Source of the DNA: Eustoma russellianum
Lineage: Eukaryota; Streptophyta; Magnoliopsida; Gentianales; Gentianaceae
Direction: 5' to 3'
Length of the DNA: 64,000 nt
NCBI GenBank assembly: GCA_036186865.1
Contig: AP025043.1
Span: forward strand, 31,989,236-32,053,235
Part shown: in pieces, positions 33,623 through 44,126 of the stretch
Layout of the letters: every line of letters starts with the position of its first letter
How positions within the stretch are numbered: the first letter of the stretch is position 1
Made by a program: the position numbers and the translations under genes
Notes under the pieces: generated by a model
Told to the model about the DNA's origin: nothing
The model's input: only the letters and a program-made list of their open reading frames with translations
Databases searched by the model: none

Positions 33623-36600
33623 ATGTCGTTGGTGGACTACGAAGCATCCTCGGATGAAGAAGAAAGCGAAGCAAATCAACAGCCGGAAGTTCCCCAAGAT
33701 CAGTTCCGGCAGGATAATCGGCGTGCCAATACCACTGAAGAGGAAGATAGAGGAGGTCGAATGGGGGCGGCCACCGTCGATAAACATGCACCTCGTTCTC
33801 AATCCCACTCTTCCAACTTGTAATATGCTTCTTTTTCCCGCCTTGCAGCATATTGAATTGACCCGTCCAATTATTTGGTTTATTTCTTTGTTCGCCGTAT
33901 GATATTTTTTTTACTGATGTTTCAATTGGAGGTTTAATTATGTGATGGCTCAGTTTTTGGCCTCTTATCCTGATTCTCCAGTTAGGGTTTTGATTTGAGA
34001 CCTTGCTTTGCAACATACTGGTAGATGTACTCGAGAGCCTGAATTTTTAATCAATTATTATTATTTTAGTTAGTCAAGAGAGTGCGTGTTAATTGTTGTA
34101 TTCTTCCTTACCTTATGATTTTAATGCATGCGTTTGAGGGAAAGTAAGGATATTGGAAGATGACTTAAAAGTTGGTCTTTTGACTCCTTTCATGAGGTTG
34201 TTGATTGTTTATCACTTTATGAGAGTGGAGGAAAGTTTTGCAGAATCAATTGGAGATATTTCCACTGGTTATCTTTGCTAATAAGAGTGTTTTGTAAACC
34301 TTAAATTTTTTGCTTTTGGGACGTGGAAATCTATTATTATGAAAAGTTGAAGTAGTTCAGTAATGGTTTATGGGTTTTGATTTTTATACGTTTTGCAATA
34401 TGCAATTGTAGTTAGATTCTGTACATGTCTTCACTAAATGAAACAAAAGTATGCTTCTTGTGATTATTTTGATGCAAGGGTCCTGGAGAAGGACATGAGT
34501 TTGAGTCTGTTTGGTATATGTTGGAAAGCAAGTTAACATTCATAACCTTGTTTGCTGGTATTCTATTGTATTCTTGAATTTCGATTTGTTTGCATAGAAG
34601 GTTGGGATCAACTGTGGAAGGACCAGGAGATAAACACTCCCCACAGTCCGAGGTTCCTGCTTTAATGCTTCCTGATGCATCTCTCTTGTTAAATTCTCCT
34701 GCTGTGCCGTCACACGAAGCCCATATGACAAATCATGCATCCCGAGTTGCTGTTGCGATGGCTAAGAATGAGTCAAGGAAGAGAGACCTAAACAAGACTC
34801 CATCTTCTACCTATCAACGAAGCAAAATTCTGAGGGGGAACTTGCCCCACCAAAAGAACATCCCAGATACAGTAGATGGTCGTCTTCTTCCACCTCAACT
34901 TTCTGGGAGGTAAACTCATGATATGAAAATTTTGATATACAGCTTTCTTCAGCCCCACTTTAGGAATTATTCCCATGCTTGTTTATTTCTTTCTGATCTC
35001 CCCACCCCCTTTTTTTCTGACGCTTTGTTTCTGGTCTCACAGATGCCAGTTCCAATGGAAATAAACGTTAATGTAAAAAAATGCTTGCGTCAGTTTTGTT
35101 GCTTAAAGATCTTAGGAAACATATGTTAAACTATATTCTTAACTGTTTTCTTACTTGGATGAAAATAGAGTTCTTACTTTTACTCATGGAAAAGAAGCAT
35201 GCTGTTTCCCTGGTCCTATGGGGTGCTATATATGCGTCATGTATTGTATCAGAAATTTTAGTGCTTTGATCAATAGGATAGGGATGATTGGTCCTGGCCG
35301 TGTGTTGTTTCTTGCCACCTGCTTATCCACACGTCCTACATGTCCTTCTCCGTCTGGTCGAGTTTTCGATTTGCCGATGTCAAGTCTCGGTAAAGAAGGA
35401 GGTTTACGTCAGATTGACAACCAGTGTAAAACTTTGTCACCAAACATGATTGTGGATTTAACAAGAAATTGCGCTAAAGATAGGATGTTCCCCATATGGA
35501 ATGCGACTTTTGGACAAATGGAGTGTCTTGGCAAGGACTGCTGCATCTTGAGGCTTGAATGTAGTGTCAAATAAGCAAGGGTTTGTTGCATGGTCCGAAT
35601 GTAGCAAAAATTTAGCTAGGACCGTGCATCTCCAAGAGAAACCAGATGATTTTGGTTTTGGGGACATGAAAGATGAAGGAAGATCAAGTTTGGATTTTGG
35701 AATAGCGGATGAGCTGGTAGTGACTAATGTATTTTCCCAAAAACATAATGAACACTTGAATACATAGTGGACCAAGTAAGTTACGGATCGAGTACTTCAT
35801 TACTAGAAGAAGAGATAAAAGAGCTTGTAAGAACCGTAAGGTGATCTCATGATAAAGTTTAACAATGCAACACTGTCTTGTAGTGTTAGATGTCCGTATT
35901 CGACATAGAAGATTGAGAAAACAAAAGCCTATAGAAATCAAGATAAAATGATAATGTTTGAAGGAGGCTCAGTAAGCAGAATTTAGAAAAACACTATTAG
36001 AGCAGAAGTCTTAAGAAATTCAAGTGGTGATGCAAATGAAGTGTGGAAGGATGTAGCGGTAAAGATAAAGAAATCAACGAGAAATTTACTTGGCGAGTCA
36101 AAAATGCGAGCAGCTGCAAATAAGGAATCTTGGTGGTAGGAAGAATAAGTGCAAAGTGAAAATCCAAAAAAACTAGTTATAAGACACTTCTACTTTGCAG
36201 GAATCGAGAGAATTGAGAAACATATAGGCTTGCTAAGAAAGAAGCTAAACAGACCGTAAGTGAATCCAAATCAACGGCGTTTGAAGTTTTTTATAAACGG
36301 TTGGATACGAAAGAAGGTGAGAGATATGTATAAAATTGCTAGAGCGAGAGAAAGGAAGACAGGAGATTAACTCAAGTTAAATGAGTTAAAGACGAAGATA
36401 GCATGATTTTAGTCGAGAAAAAGACAATGAAAGATAGATGGAAAAGATACATTGAGAAATATTTTAATAAATCAGTTAAAGATAAACTCGTATTAGACGA
36501 GTTACGTAAATCTAAAGAGGATAAAAACGTAACATATAGTAAGAGAATTCGATTGCCAACGGTAGAAGATCTTTTGAAAAAGATAAAAAATGATAAAACG

Positions 36601-39600
36601 ACTGGACCTGACGGTGTTCCCATTGAGGCTTGGAAATGCCTAAGGGAAAAAAGTATTATGTGCCTCGTCAATTATGTTAACAAAATTGTGAAGATCGGAA
36701 AAATGTTTGACCAGTGAAGGAAAAGCATTTGAATACCTTTTGTATAAAAATATATGAGATGTACAAGATTGTGCAAACTATAGATGAATTAAGTTAATGA
36801 GCCACACAGTGAAGCTCTGAGAGCGAGTAATTGAGAAAAGATTTCGTTTAAAGACTAGTGTATCTGAAATCAATTTGGATTTATGCCGGAAAGGTCAATA
36901 ATAGAGACTACTTATCTTTTGAAAAGATTAATAGAGTTGTATCGATAGAAGAAGCAGGACTTACATATGGTTTTCATTGACTTAGAAAAAGAATGTTCCA
37001 TGAGACATTCTGTGGAGAGTGCTTGAAAAAGGTGTTAGAGTAGCATATATAGAAAGTATTAAAGACATATATGAGAGCGCGATGACAGGCTAAGGACTCT
37101 AGGACTAAGTAGAGTTCCATATTACAATGGGTTTCCACCAAGGATCTACATTAAATTCATACTTCTTGCTTTAATTATAGATGAGCTCACTCGACGCATT
37201 CAAGATAGAGTTCGATGGAACATATTATTTAGATATGACATTGTGTAAGTAGATGAGACTAGTGAATGAGTCAATGATAAAATGGAATGTTGGCGGGAAA
37301 CATTAGAGGAAAAATACTTCAAATTGAGTCGAAAGAATTCAAGAATATATGAAATTTAATTTTATCAACAAAAGAATGACATTGTAGCCTTGTGTTAAAC
37401 TGGGAGACCAAGGGATTCACCTGAGTGAGAGTTTTATGTATATAGGATTTATACTAAAAAAAGATGAAGGAAATGACAAGGATGCGAATCACATGGTACA
37501 AGGGATGGTTAAAGTGGATGAAGGCATCAGGTCTTCTTTGTGATAGAAAATTATCTTTAAAGTTTGAAAAACATTAGAGGAAAAATGCTTGAAATTGAGT
37601 CGAAAAAAGTCAAAGAGTATATGAAATTTAACTTTAGCAACAAAAGAATGACCTTGTAGCCTTGTGTTAAACTGGGAGACCAAGAGATTCACGCGAGTGA
37701 GAATTTTAGGTATATAAGATCTATGCTACAAAAAAGATGGAGGAAATGACAAGGATGTGAATCACATGGTACACGGGATGGTTAAAGTGGATGAAGGCGT
37801 CATGTCTTCTTTATGATAGGAAATTATCTTTAAATCTTGAAAGAAGTTTTACAGGATAGCAGTAAGATGGCACTGCTGTACAGGTCTGAATGTTAGACAG
37901 TCAATTTATGAACATGAATAAAAGAATGCAAGTGGAGGGAATGAGAATGTTAAGATTGATGTGTGGATATACAAGGAAGGATAAGATGAAAAATAAACAT
38001 GCAAGAAGGAAGGTTGGCGTGGCTCCTATGAGAAGATGAGGGAGTCAAGGTTAAGATGGTATGAATATGTGCAAAGGCGTTATGTAGATGCATCGTGCGA
38101 GACAATGGATGAGGTACATGTTAAATATGGGAGAGCCAAAAAAAGACAAGCACAGAGAGATAACAAGGAAGGATATGACTTATATGACAATCAAAAGCAT
38201 GTGGTCAGTGATAGAGCACAATGGAGACAATTGATTCATGTAGCCGATATCATTCAGAGGATATAAGATCTAAGTGAGAATTTTAGGTACATATGCGGGA
38301 ATCATGGTTGAGATGATATGATATTTTTGAAAGAGACGTATTCTAAAAGCTATGCATTAAGTATTAGGACGCACAAGCCGTGTCAGATTTAGGTTACGAC
38401 TCAAAAATAAAATAAAATAAAATACAGGAGAAATGATTGATCCATATATCCGATCCATATAGTGGGAAAAAAGCTTGAGCATTGTTGTATTTGTCTTTTG
38501 CCGTAGTTATATGTCAAAATATGCTTTTTATTGCTTCAGATTTCAGGGAAGTTGTCATTGAGGTCTGTTACTTGACAAGTGTAGAATCATAGGTTGGATC
38601 TGATCCACCAGGTTAATCTTATAGCGTCCTTGAGATATTTTTACTTTCTTTCGACTGGGGGTTTAAGAATATAACCTCAGACCTCCTCGTACACCAATTA
38701 AATTCAATGGAATATGGTATTGCGTTGCACATCCTTTTGCATTGTCAGAAATCTTACTATCCATCCATCCTTTCTTCCTGTGGATTTGATACGTATGTCA
38801 TAATTGCCAATTCACTGCCATGTATAACTGAAAGATTAGCTTCCCTGTACTCTTCCCTCTTCTCCTGGTTTCCTTTAGTGTTCAACCTTTGAAGGAGCAA
38901 TGAGCTAAATATGTTCCAATTGACAAGATATTTATCTTGTCATCTACGGCAAAGCCTATTATCATAGTGTCCTAATACAGGAACGAGAATATTTTTGTCT
39001 TGGAAAAATTTTGACAACCAGGAACTAATAGGGAAATCAAATGCCCCAGATAAATCCCTGAGGTTGTTTCTGCAAGTTAGGCTAAAATTGGGAACCTTAT
39101 AACCCGTGTTTCTGCATACTAATTTTTAAGAGCCTGGAGAAAGCTTAAGGATTTATTTGGATGAGGGATAAGAAGAAATTTGAGGAGCTTTTGCAGAAAA
39201 AGAAGTCAGAGGATAAGAGTACAGTCACAAATATGTAGATGATAGTTGTTTTTCTTTATTTCTAGCACATTAAGTATGAAAAGGATGCGTAAAGTAGCTG
39301 CTTTTGTAAATAGTTGTATAACTAAAAGCTACCTGGATGATTTAATTAGCTATTATGATGAAGAGATTGTTGTTATCTACACTATCAATGAATAAAATTT
39401 TTACTTGTACACTCTTAAGATTTTCCACTGTCTTATGCTGTTTCTCAGTCTTGATGTAATGTTGGTTCGTTTTTATGTTTCTGTCTTTATGCTTCATACC
39501 TTACCTTACTGTTTGTGCTGAAGACCGTATTCATTGATTCCTGAAATTGATTCGTGCAGGAGCAATATTGTCACCGAGGACTTGAGCAAGTTCTTTGTGA

Positions 39601-39629
39601 AGGGATCTATTGGCTCCTCAAACCAGTAG
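33623..39629 (+). CDS. Host gene, three exons, small conserved plant protein of unknown function (192 residues)
   Basis: Exons are 33623-33819, 34598-34909 and 39560-39629, totalling 579 nt (192 residues plus stop). Donors are AACTT|GTAATA and GGGAG|GTAAAC; acceptors are TTTGCATAG| and TTCGTGCAG|. Phases agree: exon 1 leaves TT, completed by A to Leu, and exon 2 leaves AG, completed by G to Arg. The protein starts MSLVDYEASSDEEE, is acidic and hydrophilic, and has LPDASLLLNSP, RGNLPHQKNIPDT, LLPPQLSGR and, across the last junction, SNIVTEDLSKFFV before a TAG stop. I recall this motif series from an uncharacterised plant nuclear-type family, but I cannot name it. No frame lesion was seen. Intron 2 (4650 bp) is swollen by an RTE LINE. 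It is the only gene here that looks intact. Confidence 0.78.
35555..38430 (+). mobile_element. Decayed RTE-type LINE in intron 2 of the host gene
   Basis: Fragments appear in RTE order on the plus strand. The endonuclease part (DDFGFGDMKDEGRSSLDF, then ADELVVTN) is at about 35640-35765. An RT start (KTTGPDGVPIEAWKCL) is at 36598-36645, then GFHQGSTLN near 37130 and a ruined FADD region near 37230. The typical C terminus (RLRWYEYVQRR and DRAQWRQLIHVAD) is at 38036-38266. A short (AAAAT)n tail lies near 38405, as RTE elements have instead of a long poly(A). Stops and frameshifts are frequent. The 5' boundary is not defined, and some sequence between 34930 and 35555 may also belong to it. Confidence 0.75.
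37301..37842 (+). repeat. 271-bp tandem duplication inside the RTE LINE
   Basis: CATTAGAGGAAAAAT.CTT.AA at 37301 recurs at 37572, and similarity runs through both copies to about 37842 with scattered differences. It spans part of the RT C-terminal region and would disrupt the protein. Confidence 0.82.
38431..39559 (+). other. Remainder of host gene intron 2
   Basis: AT-rich, no recognisable domain or element. A 61-codon frame at 38707-38892 has no known motif and is regarded as chance. Confidence 0.45.
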
Positions 39630-40063
39630 ACTTCTGAACTTGTAACTTGTCCCTGATGTTTCCTGCTTCAGGTAGTATGGAACATTGTGTTTTAGGTTCA
39701 ACTTTTTAGTTTGGCATAGTTCTTAATGATCAAATCTACAGAGGTTTGTAATTTTGGCTTTGGATGGTTCAATGTGACACTGCTTTGTTCGTTTGATAGG
39801 GGTTTGCCTTTAGATGAGAAAAATAGAAGGATTTAGGGTCATAAAGGTTGCTTTTTATTTTTCATGATCTATCCATTTTCAAGGTTGGCAACTGAAGTCG
39901 GGAAAAACGTCACTTGGAGCCTGTTCTACTTCTGCGATTCTGCCCAGCTTGTCAAGAACAACGCTCAAATTAAATGTACCTTGGGAGGAATAAGAACACA
40001 TTGACATAAGTCACGTGCAACCCTTTAAAATATGGAGAACTTGTAAGTTAGAAACTATTTATG

Positions 40064-40147
40064 GCCGTTTGACAAGGTATTTTGTTGATTGGGAGACGAG
40101 GGAACGCCGTTTGACAAGGTATTTTGTTGATTGGGAGACAATGGTTT
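40064..40147. repeat. 42-bp perfect-start tandem duplication
   Basis: GCCGTTTGACAAGGTATTTT occurs at 40064 and again at 40106, with 36 or more matching bases, in the spacer downstream of the host gene. Confidence 0.85.
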
Positions 40148-40596
40148 CCTGGCAAAGTTAAAACGCGTATGAAGACACCAATAAATGTAGTAAAAATCAA
40201 AAAAAAAAAAATAAAGAAAAGTTTTCATTAATGCAAATCACGAAGTAAAAGGTGGGAAAAAATAATAATAAACCAGTGTTATTCCTACCTGTTAATTACA
40301 ATTGGAGGCACAAGTACTGTGCAATTAGCTTAGCGATATCAATACACTTCCTTAAAATACTTTCGCAGCCTCTTATTAGACTATGATTATAATTTGTACA
40401 ATCCCCGGTCCCCAAATATATGTTGATAGAGATCAAACCTTCTGGGGAGAAAAGCATTTGCTGCTCTAGAAAAATTGTCTTGGAGCAAAATAATATTTGC
40501 GTTTTACTATATGTAATCCTATTGATTCAGTAAGAACAAAAACAAAGAAGTAATATATAAAAACAAAACTCTCTAATCAATAGGCACATTCTTTTA

Positions 40597-41034
40597 TGTC
40601 AATCGGGGGGCGACTGGCCTCAGCCGAATAAACAGTGCATCAACTCCTGGGGAATAACTGTAAGTCATAAGTTCTTAATTGGAGTAAAGATAAAAGTGGA
40701 CGACAGTTATATCACAACAGTAAATAGAAAAGTGAGTGATTGTTTATCAAAACTGTAATGTAAGTAAAGGTACATGGAAACAAAGACGCTTATATTTGAA
40801 CTTTGTGCAGAAAAGAGTGCCAAAACATCCTTCAAATCAATTTATGCCTTGCGATTGCTTCCATTTAACTTCTACTATAACAATTTTCTCACTAAATCGT
40901 TCAACTGCACGGATCTTAGACGTTTGGATCCTAATAACACCAGAAAAGCTAAAAGGTAACAGAAGACTGGCTAAAGTCTCTGTAGTGTGAGAGTTCACCA
41001 TGCCGCTAAAAATGCCAGCTTTTGGTGAACCCAT
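40597..41034 (-). other. Possible unrecognised minus-strand exons
   Basis: A minus-strand frame at 41034-40837 reads MGSPKAGIFSGMVNSHTTET and continues for 65 codons. Further left a short frame (about 40655-40597) reads YSPGVDALFIRLRPVAPRL then stop, and it is preceded by TGACTTACAG, a good acceptor. A donor GTGAG occurs within the first frame. I cannot link the two with confidence or name a family. The surrounding 39630-41282 stretch otherwise holds nothing recognisable. Confidence 0.25.
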
Positions 41035-41282
41035 GACTTCATGTCAGATTTTTCTTCTACAGAGTAAATATATCAATGTCGATTGTTAGCTAGTAATAGT
41101 TGCCTTATTATGATTTCTTCTCTGAATATGGATCTGGACTCAACTAAACCTGAAAATATGCGATAATCAATCTCTAAACATCCCATATTGGCAGAGCCTA
41201 AAGGATGAAGCATGAACTTTCAATGCTTTATCCGACTCTGAAATCAGAGCTATGTGAATGTTGACAATCTAAGAACTCTTTC

Positions 41283-42571
41283 CTGCAACTGAGATTATTT
41301 GGAGATTCAAATCAAATGAGCTGTTTTCCTTAAGAATTGTTGGGAAAATCCAAGTTAAAACAGATTCTGTACAGAGTGTGTTTGTGAAATAAAGCAACAG
41401 CCGACCTGCCGAGCTGAAGGCGTGTCGGGTCAACTGGTCAAGTACGATCAGTCCAAGCAGCATAATTGGGTTTGCATTCTGGACAGTCAATCAACCTGCC
41501 GACCTCAGCACAGCAGCACTGTAGAACAACAAATGCTCTCAGCTAACCAGCCGAGCTCGGCACACAACAGAGCTCAGCTCGACAACAGCTCAGTACGATT
41601 GTGCTAGGCTTAATAGCAACTTAGTAGTTCAGCCAAGCAGAAAATCTGAGGTGAGTCCAGGACTCTGTCTTGACGTATTGCTCCGGTATATTGTGCCCAA
41701 CCAGAGGAAGCAACCATCTCCCAGGATATAACAGAATCAGTTCAGACGAGCGACACTGCAGTGTATGAACTCAACAAACCTGTAGAGTGTCCTGGCTTCT
41801 CGGATGACTTGAAGTGCAGATGATGCTATGTATGCGTTAGAAGATGAATATGTAGAAAGGGAGATTTAAGAGAGAATGGAAGAAGAGGATTGATTTCTGG
41901 TTTTTCCTTAAGTGACCACAGAGGTCAGCTCGGCCTCTATTTATAGGAGAAAACTGAGGTCAGTTTGTTACAGTCAGTTCAACCACAGCCGTAGGATCAG
42001 ATACCTGCTCGACCTGAACCCTTGGATCAGATAACCGCATCAGGTTTGTCCTCAGCCGTTGGATCAAATAATTGTCCAATTTGAGCCTTCAGATCATAAC
42101 AACTTCAAGTCAGCTCAGTACGGGTAAAGCTCAACAACTTTTCAAACTTAAACTTTAGCTGATCCTAACAACCTGGAGAAGTTTAAATTTAAACAAACTT
42201 CCTTCCCAACTGATAGGATCGGACCCATCGCCTGCTGGATCCGGCCTGCAACCTGCGCACGAGCCCATCAGGCCTGCAGCCCACAACTCGAGTCCAAGCA
42301 TGAGCCCATCAGGCCCACAGCTAGCGTCTGGGCACTCTTGCCAAGCTAAGCTGATTTCCACATTTCTTCCTATTTTGAGCATTAATTTCTCATTCACCCG
42401 GTGTCGTAATTGAGTGATTCAAAAGGCTAAAATTATCTACTCGTTACGTAGACAATTAAGGACTCATTCGTTTTCACTTATCATTAATGAAAACAACCAA
42501 AGTTAAGCTCAAAGTACGTCGATAACCTTAGTTTGCAACTTGGCCCATTTCTTCCAATTTTCTCCAAAAAT
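41283..42571 (-). repeat. 3' LTR of copia C
   Basis: The minus-strand start is TTTTTGGAGAAAATTGG (mutated from TGTTGGAGAAAAT) right after the tract ATGTGGGGGAT. The end is CTCAGTTGCA at 41283, with flank TTTCC. The TATA box is on the minus strand at 41937-41945 (TATAAATAG). It is rich in GCTGAGCTCGGC-like repeats at 41400-41640. Confidence 0.72.
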
Positions 42572-43094
42572 CCCCCACATGAATGAGAATTAATGCAAAT
42601 ACATATGCAGACTCTATCGAGAAGTCAGATAAGAAAATGTTGCATCAGAAGAGGTAGCTTCTAGCTTTGAACCTTTCCTGGTGATATAATGTCGGATCCA
42701 CTCGGCTAATTAGTGACTTGATGTCTTGAACTAACCGGCCTTTATTGTGAACCTAGATTATAGTAATCATACAATATTTCCTTTTAACACCTTTTAGTTC
42801 TCATGATTGTGTTCGTTTTGGCCATGAACCACTTGGTTTCAGAAAGTGCTTCAGGGAATTCTCGCCTCACAGAATTCTCATAGAAGCGGCCCCACTTCAC
42901 ACTTACATAGGTGTTTCCTATCAAGAGTATTCTGTCATACCCCACTTGATATATCAAGATATAGGAACCATTAAAAGCATTAGCTTATCATATCTCTTTC
43001 TATAGACAACACTTTTATTTAACAGAATGAGTAAGTGCTCACTGAAACTTCATAACTTAGTTGTCCCATTGAACCAAGATTCTGAAATCTCCAG
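42572..43094 (-). other. Untranslated 3' region of copia C
   Basis: This lies between the RNase H stop and the 3' LTR and matches 19870-20415 of copia A. It carries the polypurine tract ATGTGGGGGAT next to the LTR. There is no gene. Confidence 0.7.
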
Positions 43095-44126
43095 TCAATA
43101 AGGTTGGATTTCCGTTACAAAGGTTCTTGCATTATATAATTTTAATCTCATTCTGTTTGTGAAATTTGACATCTGATCTCTAGGCAAGCCTTTTGTAAGC
43201 AGATCCACAAGATTCTCCTTTGATTTGATATAATCAATGGAAATCATGCCATTGGAGATCAACTGTTTAATGGTGTTGTGGCTCGGACGTATGTGTCGAG
43301 GCTTACTGTTGTAGACGCTGCTTTGAGCTCGTCCTATTGCTGACTGACTGTCACAGTATATGCTGATAGGAGCGATTGGCTTAGGCCAGCATGACACATC
43401 TTCCAAGAAATTCCAAAGCCATTCAGCCTCTTTCTGGGCTTTATCTAGTGCTATGAACTCAGCTTCCACAGTGGAACGAGCTATGCATGTTTGTTTTGTG
43501 GATTTCCACGACACAGCACCTTCACCAACCATGAATAAATATACACCGGTGGACTTAGAATCTTTACTATCAGATATCCAGTTGGCATCACAATAGCCTT
43601 TCAATACTGCTGGATATCTTGTGTAATGTAATCCATGATTCATTGTATACTTTAAGTATTTCATTACCCTATTCATAGCTTTCCAATGATCATCGCTTGG
43701 ATTACTGGTAAACCTGCTCAGTTTGTTTACTGAACATGCTAAGTCTGGTCTTGTAAAGTTTGTTATGTACATCAGACTTCCAATTACTTGTGAGTACTCC
43801 AATTGATCTACTGGCTCGCCTCGGTTCTTCCTTAAGTGTATACTTAAGTTAAGTGGAGTCTTCACTGGTTTCACATCAAACATATTGAAACGTTCTAGAA
43901 CAGATTCAATATAGTGAGTTTTTGACAAAACAAGTCTTTCGGCTACCCTGGAAATTTTAATTCCTAGAATATCGTTGGCAACTTTCATATCCTTCATGTC
44001 GAAGTTTCTTGTCAACATCTTGTTCGTATTTAAGATGATATCACGAGTACTCCCCATGATTAGCATGTCATCTACATAGAGACATATTATCATATATGCA
44101 TCAACGTTTTCTTGATATAGGCACAC
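43095..44126 (-). CDS. Copia C reverse transcriptase C-terminal part and RNase H (343-residue open frame)
   Basis: This is the longest intact frame in the window. RT catalytic YVDDMLIMGS lies at about 44067-44078. A connection region with SVNKLSRFTSN follows. RNase H has GYCDANWISDSKDSKS, STVEAEFIAL and IYCDSQSAIG, which keep its D, E and D residues, and it ends with VDLLTKGLPRDQM. The apparent start Met is not the true start, because the RT N-terminal part continues upstream in broken frames (44127-44600). The copy in element A has several stops here. It is part of a gag-pol polyprotein that cannot now be made whole. Confidence 0.82.
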   Translation of the reverse strand: MCLYQENVDAYMIICLYVDDMLIMGSTRDIILNTNKMLTRNFDMKDMKVANDILGIKISRVAERLVLSKTHYIESVLERFNMFDVKPVKTPLNLSIHLRKNRGEPVDQLEYSQVIGSLMYITNFTRPDLACSVNKLSRFTSNPSDDHWKAMNRVMKYLKYTMNHGLHYTRYPAVLKGYCDANWISDSKDSKSTGVYLFMVGEGAVSWKSTKQTCIARSTVEAEFIALDKAQKEAEWLWNFLEDVSCWPKPIAPISIYCDSQSAIGRAQSSVYNSKPRHIRPSHNTIKQLISNGMISIDYIKSKENLVDLLTKGLPRDQMSNFTNRMRLKLYNARTFVTEIQPY

